DNA of 64,000 nt, from the NCBI RefSeq assembly GCF_947498515.1, contig NZ_CANMKO010000006.1:186001-250000 (forward strand), given 5' to 3'. Under the pieces are notes generated by a model that was not told where the DNA came from, ran no database searches, and saw only the letters and a program-made list of their open reading frames with translations. Both the position numbers and the translations under genes were made by a program. Each line of letters begins with the position of its first letter. Position 1 is the first letter of the stretch. This stretch comes from an uncultured Pelagimonas sp. (GTDB lineage: Bacteria > Pseudomonadota > Alphaproteobacteria > Rhodobacterales > Rhodobacteraceae). This document shows, piece by piece, positions 35,124 to 42,804 of this stretch.

Positions 35124-35155
35124 CCAAGCCGGTTAGCACCCGCCGGCCGGCTTGG
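35124..35155 (+). terminator. Intercistronic hairpin after tctC
   Basis: Perfect 9-bp stem (35124-35132 with 35147-35155), 14-base loop, beginning ten bases after the tctC stop and ending before the tctB ribosome site. No T-run follows, so a stabilising 3'-end structure or partial attenuator is likelier than full termination. Confidence 0.6.
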
Positions 35156-35178
35156 CCCAAAGCTTTAGGGAGGCAGAA

Positions 35179-35610
35179 ATGAGCGACCGAATATTCGGTG
35201 GATTTGGATTGGCACTGGCCATCTTCTACATCTGGGCCGCGTCCATCATCAAAGACAGCTTTATGGTCGACGTGGTTGGACCAAGAGCATTCCCCTACAT
35301 CGTAGGAACTATTATCGGGCTTTGTTCGATCTACTTCATTCTGCGTCCTGACGACGAGCCAGAATGGCCACATATGCGCGAGTTTGCAGAAATCGTGTTC
35401 GCCGGTGCCGTCATGCTCTTGTACTGCTGGGCATTGCCTGAATTTGGCTTCTTGATTTCCACAGTCTTCGCAACCGCTTACCTGACATGGCGTCTGGGTA
35501 CAGAGCCGCTGTGGTCACTGGTTGTTGGTGTCGCAACATCGATCGGCATTTATGTCGTCTTCCACATGATCCTCGGCCTTGCGTTGGCCAAAGGTCCTTT
35601 GGGCTTCTGA
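35179..35610 (+). CDS. tctB: Tripartite tricarboxylate transporter small subunit (TctB)
   Basis: 143 residues, four predicted membrane helices. VGPRAFPYIVGTIIGL near the first loop is the TctB hallmark. ATG 35179 follows AGGGAGG; the frame from 35152 adds nine residues without support. It stabilises the large TctA channel in the inner membrane. Only ten bases separate it from tctA. Confidence 0.92.
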   Translation: MSDRIFGGFGLALAIFYIWAASIIKDSFMVDVVGPRAFPYIVGTIIGLCSIYFILRPDDEPEWPHMREFAEIVFAGAVMLLYCWALPEFGFLISTVFATAYLTWRLGTEPLWSLVVGVATSIGIYVVFHMILGLALAKGPLGF

Positions 35611-35620
35611 GGAGAGATAC

Positions 35621-37168
35621 ATGGAAATCCTTTCGCTTCTTGCCGACGGCTTTGCCGTTGCGCTCACTCCGCAAAATCTGTTCCTTGCCGTTGCTGGCTG
35701 TTTCTTAGGCACTTTGATGGGCGCCCTGCCCGGCCTTGGCCCCGCCAACGGTGTCGCAATCCTGATCCCCATCGCGTTCTCTATGGGGCTTGGCCCAACA
35801 CCGTCTTTGATCTTGTTGGTGAGCGTCTATTACGGGGCTATGTATGGCGGCCGAATAAGCTCGATCCTTCTTAATATTCCCGGTGACGAACCTGCGATGA
35901 TGACCTGCTTGGACGGCTATCCAATGGCCCAACAAGGAAAGGCTGGCGAAGCCTTGTCGCTATCCGGTGTCGCCTCGTTTGTGGGTGCGTTCTTTGCCAC
36001 ATGCGGACTGGTTCTTTTGGCTCCACAACTGGTGAAAATCGCGCTTTTGTTTGGCCCTGCCGAATACTTTGTTCTGTTCACAGTTGCCTTTGCAACGCTT
36101 GGCGGCATCTCTTCGACAAACCAAGCCAAGTCGGCCTTTGCGGCCGCTCTTGGTCTGGGGATCGCGATGATTGGCAGCGACTCCCAAACAGGGTCGCAGC
36201 GGTTCACCTTTGACCATATCCATCTTTATGACGGGATCGACTTTCTGATCGCGATTGTGGGTCTGTTTGCCCTGAGCGAAGTGTTCATTTTCCTTGAACA
36301 CCATCGCGGCGGTGCCGTTGGATCGCCCAAAGCAACAAAAGTCGGTCGTATCATGCCCGACTTTGGCATGATCAAACGCTGCATTCCTTCGATGGCACGT
36401 GGCACCGGTTTGGGATTCTTTGCTGGCGTGTTGCCGGGGGCGGGCGCATCCTTGGGCTCTTTCCTTGCCTACTCTCTTGAAAAGCAAACGGTTGACCGGG
36501 ACGGAAAAACCTTTGGCAAAGGCGATCCACGTGGTGTGGCCGCCCCCGAGGCCGGCAACAACGCGGCCTCAGGCGGCGCGCTGGTCCCGATGCTGGCGCT
36601 TGGCGTTCCGGGCTCTGGCACGACAGCGGTTCTTTTGGCCGTCCTTTTGCAGCTCAACATCACACCCGGCCCGCTGTTGTTCACCAAGAACCCGGACGTG
36701 GTTTGGGGCCTCATCGCCGCACTGTTTTTGGCCAATTTCATCCTTTTGGCGATGAACATTCCATTGGTCGGCATTTTCACAAGGGTGCTGATGGTTCCGA
36801 CCCGGATTTTGATGCCGATCGTTGCGATGATCTCCTTTGTGGGCATCTACAGCATCACCGGATCGTCCTTTGATGTGATGTTGATGGTCGGTTTTGGCAT
36901 CGCCGGTTGGGTACTGCGAAAACTGGATGTTTCGCTGGTGCCTGTGATCCTTGGCATCTTGCTTGGCAACCAAATGGAAGTGAACCTGCGCCGTGCCATG
37001 ACCATCTCGGACGGAGACTGGCTTGTGCTTGTTGGAAGCCCATTGGCCATCATTCTCTGGATTATCGCAATCACCGGATTTGTGCTGCCCATGCTCATGG
37101 GACGTCGGATGAAAAAGCGGATGGAGAACGCCGGTTCCCATCACGAAGAAATCGCAGCAGGCGACTGA
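35621..37168 (+). CDS. tctA: Tripartite tricarboxylate transporter large permease (TctA)
   Basis: 515 residues with about twelve predicted membrane helices. Family signatures include GALPGLGPANGVAILIP, YYGAMYGGRISSILLNIPG, FAGVLPGAGASLGSF and ALGVPGSGTTAVLL. It is the ion-driven channel for the acid brought by TctC. ATG 35621 sits behind GAGGAGAG; the frame from 35579 overlaps tctB and is not used. Length and motifs are intact, so the system should be functional. Confidence 0.95.
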   Translation: MEILSLLADGFAVALTPQNLFLAVAGCFLGTLMGALPGLGPANGVAILIPIAFSMGLGPTPSLILLVSVYYGAMYGGRISSILLNIPGDEPAMMTCLDGYPMAQQGKAGEALSLSGVASFVGAFFATCGLVLLAPQLVKIALLFGPAEYFVLFTVAFATLGGISSTNQAKSAFAAALGLGIAMIGSDSQTGSQRFTFDHIHLYDGIDFLIAIVGLFALSEVFIFLEHHRGGAVGSPKATKVGRIMPDFGMIKRCIPSMARGTGLGFFAGVLPGAGASLGSFLAYSLEKQTVDRDGKTFGKGDPRGVAAPEAGNNAASGGALVPMLALGVPGSGTTAVLLAVLLQLNITPGPLLFTKNPDVVWGLIAALFLANFILLAMNIPLVGIFTRVLMVPTRILMPIVAMISFVGIYSITGSSFDVMLMVGFGIAGWVLRKLDVSLVPVILGILLGNQMEVNLRRAMTISDGDWLVLVGSPLAIILWIIAITGFVLPMLMGRRMKKRMENAGSHHEEIAAGD

Positions 37169-37223
37169 CCTGCTTCCCCCAAATTGACCATGTCGCGAAA
37201 GCGGCACCTATCGGAGACATACT

Positions 37224-38309
37224 ATGCGTATCATGACTTTGCCCTGTGACGGCATCGGCCCGGAAATCATGGCTGCCACGCTCGACGTGGTAGAAGCCGC
37301 CAGTCAAAAGTTCGACCTTGGCCTCACGTTTCACGAAGAAGAAAGTGGTTTCACCAGCCTCAAGAACCACGGCATCACACTGCGTGATGAGGTGTTGGAG
37401 CGGGCCCGCACCGAGTTTGATGGCGTGATCCTTGGCACGCAGTCGCACATGGATTACCCCCCCGTTGTCGAAGGTGGCCGCAATGTTTCGGCGGGCTTTC
37501 GCATTGGGTTAGACCTCTATGCCAATGTCCGTCCGGCCCGCAGCCGCGATTTTTTGGAAAACAAAGCGGCTGGCATGGATCTGGTGATCATGCGCGAAGC
37601 CACCGAAGGCTTTTATCCAGACCGCAATATGTTTCAGGGCGTCGGTGAAATGATGCCCGATCCCGACATGGCCTTGTCGGTGCGCAAGATCACCCGCAAT
37701 GGTTCTATGCGGATTTGCCGCGAAGCCTTCAAACTTGCGATGCAGCGCAAGAAAAAAGTGGCCGCGATCCACAAGGCGAATTCGTTTTTGATGACGGATG
37801 GTTTGTTCCTTGAGTGCTTTCGCGACGTCGCCAAGGAGTTTCCAGAGGTAGAGACCGAGGAGTTGATCGTAGACGCCTTTGCCGCGCTGTTGGTCCGCAA
37901 GCCGGAAACCTATGACGTGGTTGTGGCGACCAACTTCTACGGTGACATCTTGTCTGATCTTGCGTCCGAACTGTCCGGGTCGCTTGGGCTTGCAGGTTCG
38001 ATCAATGCCAATGCAGAAACCGGCCTTTGCTGCGCGCAGGCACAGCACGGCTCTGCACCGGATATTCAGGGCCAAAACGTGGCCAATCCCACCTCACTTA
38101 TCTTGTCAGCGGCGATGATGTTGACGTGGCTTGGTGAGCAGCGTGGCGTGACCAAGCTGATGGACGCCGGTCAGGCCATCGCGGACGCCGTGGACTCAGT
38201 TATTGATGAGCCAGCAAACCGCACCCGCGACCTTGGCGGTACTGTAAACACCGATGCCTTTGGCCGTTTGGTGGCCGAGGCCGTGGCAGCCAGAGCCTTG
38301 GCCGCCTGA
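37224..38309 (+). CDS. Isocitrate/isopropylmalate dehydrogenase-family enzyme
   Basis: 361-residue NAD(P)-dependent oxidative decarboxylase of the IDH/IMDH/tartrate dehydrogenase family. Substrate arginines are in LYANVRPAR and IMREATEGFY; the catalytic lysine is in AIHKANSF and metal-binding aspartates in NFYGDILSDLASEL. The nucleotide region is HGSAPDIQGQNVANPTSLILS. It is neither in a leucine operon nor beside TCA genes; after tctCBA and before an acid-sugar kinase it probably oxidises a C4-C6 malate-like or tartrate-like hydroxy acid. GGAGA precedes ATG 37224. Confidence 0.88.
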   Translation: MRIMTLPCDGIGPEIMAATLDVVEAASQKFDLGLTFHEEESGFTSLKNHGITLRDEVLERARTEFDGVILGTQSHMDYPPVVEGGRNVSAGFRIGLDLYANVRPARSRDFLENKAAGMDLVIMREATEGFYPDRNMFQGVGEMMPDPDMALSVRKITRNGSMRICREAFKLAMQRKKKVAAIHKANSFLMTDGLFLECFRDVAKEFPEVETEELIVDAFAALLVRKPETYDVVVATNFYGDILSDLASELSGSLGLAGSINANAETGLCCAQAQHGSAPDIQGQNVANPTSLILSAAMMLTWLGEQRGVTKLMDAGQAIADAVDSVIDEPANRTRDLGGTVNTDAFGRLVAEAVAARALAA

Positions 38310-38421
38310 GTTCCTCCTGTGGGCGCAAGCTCACTCTGACTGGCGGTGTCAAGACACCTTTGGCACCGCCTCTTTCCCGAGCGAAACGCCCGAGAGAGAA
38401 GCCACCCAGAAAGAAACAACA

Positions 38422-39105
38422 ATGACATGCAAACCTCGACTGGCCCTGATCCATGCCACCCGAGTGGCCATTGACCCGATCGAAACCGCGGCGCAACGGC
38501 TTTGGCCAGAGGCGGAAACAATCACAATTCTCGAAGAGGGCCTTTCAACGGATCGGCAAAAAGACTCGGACCTGAGTTTAGAGCTTTGGGACCGCATCAT
38601 TGGCCTAACGCGCTATGCCGAGGATATCCGCGCCGATGCGATCCTTTTTACCTGTTCGGCCTTTGGTCGCGCCATAGAAGATGCCGCCGAGGGCGCCAAA
38701 GTCCCGGTTCTGAAACCCAACGAGGCCATGTTTTCCGAAGCCTTGGCCATCGGCCCCCGCGTGGCAATGATCTACACGTTTGCACCAGCCGCCAAAGGGA
38801 TGGAGGATGAGTTCCGCGACGCCGCCAAGGCCTTGGGAAGCAACGCAAAACTCACGTCCTTTTGTTGCGATGGTGCCCTTGCGGCCAAACGCTTGGGCGA
38901 TGATGCAAAGCACGATACGTTGATCGCCGAGACAGCCGCCAGCATTGTTGATGCGGATGTCATCCTCTTGGCACAGTTCTCGATGGCCGATGCCGCAGGC
39001 CTGGCCCGCCAAAAGACAGCCATCCCGATACTCAGCAGCCCGGATTCCGCCATTTTGGCGATCAAACATCGGGTGCATTCCCAAGAGAAAGACGTGGCAT
39101 GCTGA
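38422..39105 (+). CDS. Asp/Glu racemase-fold protein lacking the second catalytic cysteine
   Basis: 227 residues of the Asp/Glu/hydantoin racemase superfamily. C78 (ILFTCSAFG) matches the first catalytic cysteine. The second position, normally cysteine in a V-x-x-CT context, is Q185 (ILLAQFSMAD). Single-cysteine members include arylmalonate decarboxylase and maleate-isomerase relatives, so simple racemisation is doubtful. ATG 38422 is chosen; the frame from 38254 overlaps the dehydrogenase gene and has no homology. It overlaps the kinase gene by seven bases, so it belongs to the same route. Confidence 0.8.
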   Translation: MTCKPRLALIHATRVAIDPIETAAQRLWPEAETITILEEGLSTDRQKDSDLSLELWDRIIGLTRYAEDIRADAILFTCSAFGRAIEDAAEGAKVPVLKPNEAMFSEALAIGPRVAMIYTFAPAAKGMEDEFRDAAKALGSNAKLTSFCCDGALAAKRLGDDAKHDTLIAETAASIVDADVILLAQFSMADAAGLARQKTAIPILSSPDSAILAIKHRVHSQEKDVAC

Positions 39106-40379
39106 TTGGCGTCATTGCCGACGACTTTACCGGCGCAAGTGACATTGCCAACACGCTGGTAAAAGGCGTGGCACCCGAAGGCGGCCTTAAAACCGCACAG
39201 TTCTGCGGCATTCCAACGGGAGACGTCGCGCAGGACATAGAAGCCGGTGTCATTTCTTTGAAAAGCCGAACGGCCCCGATGGCTAAGGCGGTTTCAGACA
39301 GTTTGGCGGCCTTGACGTGGCTTCTTGGCCAAGGCTGTGAACAGATCATTTTCAAATATTGCTCGACGTTTGATTCAACCCCGGACGGCAATATTGGCCC
39401 GGTCGCGGATGCATTGGCCGACGCTCTTAATGCCCAAGGGGTTGTGGTCTGTCCGGCATTTCCGGGCGCGGGACGCACGGTGTATCAGGGGCACCTTTTT
39501 GTTGGTGAGAAACTGCTTAGCGAAAGCGGTATGGAAAACCATCCGCTGACCCCGATGCGCGATCCGGATTTGCGCCGGGTCTTGGGTCGTCAAAATGATA
39601 GTTCCATAGGCTTAGTGCCCTTGTCGCGGGTGCAGAAAGGTGAGGATTCACTTCGTGACGCCTTTGAAAATGCCACGGATCGATTTGTTGTGGCGGACGC
39701 TGTCACAGATGCTGATCTCTTGCGGCTTGGCACTGCGTTGAGCAATGCCAAATTGATGACCGGCGGGTCAGGGATTGCTTTGGGCCTGCCGCGCAATTTT
39801 CACCGCGCTGGCAAAGTGGGTTCAAATGGCGCGACAGATGCGCCCTCGGTGACAGGTCCTGAGGCGATATTGGCAGGCTCCTGTTCTGGTGCGACCCGCG
39901 GGCAAATCGACACCCATGCGCAAAACCACCCGACACTGGCCATCGATGTGCCCGGAGTGATGCGGGGGAGCGTTACCGAAGATGCGTTGGTTGAGTTTTA
40001 CCTCGCAAATTCGGGCAACGCTCCGTTGGCATATTCTGCCGGATCGCCGGATGCCGTTGCTGATATTCAGGCCCGCTTTGGGAGAGAGGCAGTGGCGCAT
40101 CGGTTGGATGAGCTTTTTGCAAATGTGGCGGCGTCCTTGGTGACCCAAGGTTTCAAGCGGATTGTCGTGGCCGGAGGCGAAACCTCTGGTGCCGTGGCAC
40201 AGGCCGTGGCCGATGCAGTGGGGGTTTCGGCCATGGCTGTAGGGCCCGAAATCGATCCCGGCATTCCAATTCTCACCTTGGGCGAGGATGCGCCTGTTAC
40301 TCTGGTGTTGAAATCTGGGAATTTCGGCACCGAGGACTTTTTTGCCAAAGCTCTTAGCATGATGGCGGCACCGCAATAA
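39099..40379 (+). CDS. DUF1537 four-carbon acid-sugar kinase (OtnK-like)
   Basis: 426 residues. The N-terminal SBD domain starts with GVIADDFTGASDIANTLV and holds the acid-sugar pocket (KYCSTFDST; CPAFPGAGRTVYQGHLFV). The C-terminal NBD domain ends with the nucleotide glycine motif VVAGGETSGAVAQAV. Known members phosphorylate D-threonate, L-threonate, D-erythronate and related acids. The usual partners (PdxA2-type dehydrogenase, or OtnC aldolase with OtnI isomerase) are absent here; an IMDH-type dehydrogenase and a racemase-fold protein stand in their place. It overlaps the preceding gene. Confidence 0.9.
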   Translation: MLIGVIADDFTGASDIANTLVKGVAPEGGLKTAQFCGIPTGDVAQDIEAGVISLKSRTAPMAKAVSDSLAALTWLLGQGCEQIIFKYCSTFDSTPDGNIGPVADALADALNAQGVVVCPAFPGAGRTVYQGHLFVGEKLLSESGMENHPLTPMRDPDLRRVLGRQNDSSIGLVPLSRVQKGEDSLRDAFENATDRFVVADAVTDADLLRLGTALSNAKLMTGGSGIALGLPRNFHRAGKVGSNGATDAPSVTGPEAILAGSCSGATRGQIDTHAQNHPTLAIDVPGVMRGSVTEDALVEFYLANSGNAPLAYSAGSPDAVADIQARFGREAVAHRLDELFANVAASLVTQGFKRIVVAGGETSGAVAQAVADAVGVSAMAVGPEIDPGIPILTLGEDAPVTLVLKSGNFGTEDFFAKALSMMAAPQ

Positions 40380-40427
40380 CCGACCAAGAGCAAGCGCTAT
40401 CTATGATCTGGCAAAGGTAACGAACAC

Positions 40428-41483
40428 GTGGACCGTGATACACAGATGAACAACCTCTCAAAGCAGATCTTTACAGTTTCTGTGGCTGGTTTGGCTGGCT
40501 GGTTGACGAGCAAAACCGGCATGCCCTTGGGCTGGATGATCGGCGCAATGTTGGCAACCGCCGCGCTTTCCTTGTTCAAATTGCCGATGCAACAGCCAGC
40601 AGCGGTATTCCACGTGGTTCGCGCCTCCGTCGGAGCGATGCTTGGAACGGCCTTCACGCTCGAGCTTCTGATGTCCGTGCCGAAATGGACAACCTCAATC
40701 GCGGGCCTTCTTGTCGCTATGGCTGTCATGTTCGTCTTGGCCTATGTCGCGTTGCGCAGGCTGGCCCATTTTGACAGGCCTTCGGCACTGCTATGCGCCA
40801 TTCCCGGCGGCATTGCGGAAATGATCTTGCTCTCTGAAACCGCTGGTGCCGATCAAGCCCGTGTTTCAATCGTTCATGCGCTGCGGATATCGCTCACAAT
40901 TCTGATCTTGCCTGTGATAATCGGCCTGACCACAGGGCTGACGGTTTCCTCGGATCAAACGACCGAGATCTTTACATTCAATGTGCCGGATTTTCTATGG
41001 TTCGCGCTATGTGTCGCGGCAGGCTTTGTTGCCAAACGGTTTTTGAATGTTCCAGCACCCTTGGTCGTAGCTCCAATGGTAGTCAGCGGCGCTCTGCATA
41101 TTAGCGGGTTAAGTGATTTTGTCGTGCCAGCCGCTCTTTCGAATGCTGTGCAGGTGTTTATTGGAATCAACGTAGGTGGTCGGTTTGCAGGTGTCACTTT
41201 TCGGGCTCTATCGGCCGTTTTTGGGTCTGCTGTCGTGGTGGTGGCAGTTCAGATTTCTGTGGCCTTTGCGGCCGCAACGCTGGCGGCACAGTCGATGGGA
41301 TTTGATATCCTCACAATGACGCTTGCCTATGCACCCGGTGGGCTTGCTGAGATGTCTCTGATCGCGGTGGCCACCGAGGCAGACCCTGCTGTTGTTGGTC
41401 TTCACCATGTTTTCCGTGTCTTGGTGGCATTGGTGGCAGCACCTCTGTTGCTCAGTCGATTTGCGCAAGCCAAGGACCAATAA
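40428..41483 (+). CDS. AbrB-family membrane protein (PF05145 type)
   Basis: 351 residues in two repeats of about five membrane helices, with the tell-tale segments SKTGMPLGWMIGAML, CAIPGGIAEMILLSE and, in the second repeat, LAYAPGGLAEMSLIAVA. Despite the family name it is a membrane protein and not the DNA-binding AbrB. Function is unproven in general; it often neighbours tct genes and may be an exporter or auxiliary carrier. GTG 40428 and ATG 40446 are both possible starts. Last gene of the tct run. Confidence 0.85.
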   Translation: MDRDTQMNNLSKQIFTVSVAGLAGWLTSKTGMPLGWMIGAMLATAALSLFKLPMQQPAAVFHVVRASVGAMLGTAFTLELLMSVPKWTTSIAGLLVAMAVMFVLAYVALRRLAHFDRPSALLCAIPGGIAEMILLSETAGADQARVSIVHALRISLTILILPVIIGLTTGLTVSSDQTTEIFTFNVPDFLWFALCVAAGFVAKRFLNVPAPLVVAPMVVSGALHISGLSDFVVPAALSNAVQVFIGINVGGRFAGVTFRALSAVFGSAVVVVAVQISVAFAAATLAAQSMGFDILTMTLAYAPGGLAEMSLIAVATEADPAVVGLHHVFRVLVALVAAPLLLSRFAQAKDQ

Positions 41484-41580
41484 AGGTCGAAAGCCGCAAT
41501 TCTATCCGGTCAGAGGGCACAACAAACGTAGCCATCCTCTTTTTAGCAAGGCTAGGTATTTGCTCAGGCTTCTGGTGTTG

Positions 41581-41657
41581 TGGCGACCCCGGCAGGATTC
41601 GAACCTGCAACCTGCCCCTTAGGAGGGGGCTGCTCTATCCAGTTGAGCCACGGGACC
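41581..41657 (-). tRNA. tRNA-Arg, anticodon CCU
   Basis: 77-base cloverleaf. The acceptor arm pairs GGTCCCG with CGGGGTC (two G-U pairs), the T arm holds GGTTCGAATCC and the encoded 3' CCA is at 41581-41583. The anticodon loop CTCCTAA gives CCU, which reads AGG. It is a single tRNA gene, downstream of and antiparallel to the tct run, with its 3' end facing the catabolic block. Confidence 0.97.
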
Positions 41658-41778
41658 ACACACCGTTTTCTTAGCGTGGCCATTCCGGGTTGTCATCCCG
41701 CCACCGCGTCATATTCGCCATCTTGTGTCACAGCGCGCGTTTGCGGTAACGTTTTCCCAAACCAAAAGGATTTCGCCT

Positions 41779-42804
41779 GTGACCAATGATGCCAATCGCC
41801 CGTTGACCCTTCGTGATGTTTCAGAAGCGTCGGGGGTTTCTGAAATGACGGTCAGTCGGGTGTTACGCAATCGCGGCGATGTCAGCCAGGCAACTCGCGA
41901 AAAGGTTCTAGAGGCCGCAAAGGCGCTTGGTTATGTGCCTAACAAAATCGCCGGAGCCCTTGCAAGCCAGCGGGTTAATCTGGTGGCGGTAATCATCCCA
42001 AGCCTGCGCAACATGGTTTTCCCCGAGGTCATGTCGGGGATTTCCAGCGTTTTAGAAGAAACCGAACTTCAACCTGTTGTCGGCGTCACCGATTACATGC
42101 CCGAAAAAGAAGAACGGGTTTTGTATGAAATGCTGTCTTGGCGCCCCTCCGGTGTCATCATCGCCGGGCTTGAACACACCGACGCCTCGCGCGCAATGCT
42201 CAAGGCAAGCGGTATTCCAGTTGTCGAAATCATGGATACGGACGGCACCGCTATTGATAGCGCGGTCGGCATTTCGCACCGCCGCGCCGGTCGTGAAATG
42301 GCCAAGGCAATCGTGAAACAAGGCTATGAGCGGATCGGGTTTATGGGCACCAAAATGCCGCTTGATCACCGCGCGCGCAAACGGTTCGAGGGCTTTACCG
42401 AAGCCCTTGCCAAAGAGGGCGTCGAGGTTGTCGATCAAGAATTTTATTCGGGTGGCTCCGCCTTGGCCAAAGGTCGCGAGATGACCGAAGCCATGCTTGC
42501 CCGCGACCCGGAAATCGATTTTCTCTATTATTCCAACGACATGATCGCTGCGGGTGGTTTGTTGCATATGTTGGACAAAGGCATCGACATTCCCGGTCAA
42601 GTTGGCCTCGCGGGTTTCAATGGCGTTGAACTTCTTCAAGGTCTTCCGATGCAATTGGCCACAATGGATGCCTGCCGGACTGAAATCGGTACACGCGCCG
42701 CTCAGATCATTGCCTCTCGCGTAGAAAACCCCGAAGCGGAGCTCGACAAGATAATCGAACTGACACCAACCATTGCCTATGGTGATACGCTCAAGCGCCG
42801 GTGA
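41779..42804 (+). CDS. LacI-family transcriptional regulator (GntR-gluconate-like)
   Basis: 341 residues. The helix-turn-helix is LRDVSEASGVSEMTVSRVLRN with the hinge helix VLEAAKALGYVPNKIAGALAS; the effector domain has IIPSLRNMVFPEV and FLYYSNDMIAAGGLLHM. The pattern resembles gluconate-operon repressors. GTG 41779 is the start with AAAAGGA upstream; the frame from 41725 adds an unsupported leader. Next to it are a tRNA and a glycosylase gene it overlaps by four bases, so its sugar targets must lie elsewhere, perhaps in the catabolic block. Confidence 0.9.
   Translation: MTNDANRPLTLRDVSEASGVSEMTVSRVLRNRGDVSQATREKVLEAAKALGYVPNKIAGALASQRVNLVAVIIPSLRNMVFPEVMSGISSVLEETELQPVVGVTDYMPEKEERVLYEMLSWRPSGVIIAGLEHTDASRAMLKASGIPVVEIMDTDGTAIDSAVGISHRRAGREMAKAIVKQGYERIGFMGTKMPLDHRARKRFEGFTEALAKEGVEVVDQEFYSGGSALAKGREMTEAMLARDPEIDFLYYSNDMIAAGGLLHMLDKGIDIPGQVGLAGFNGVELLQGLPMQLATMDACRTEIGTRAAQIIASRVENPEAELDKIIELTPTIAYGDTLKRR

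Noticed and set aside
40428-41483. AbrB-type DNA-binding regulator
   Set aside because: The protein is a ten-helix membrane protein of PF05145 type; the name is historical.
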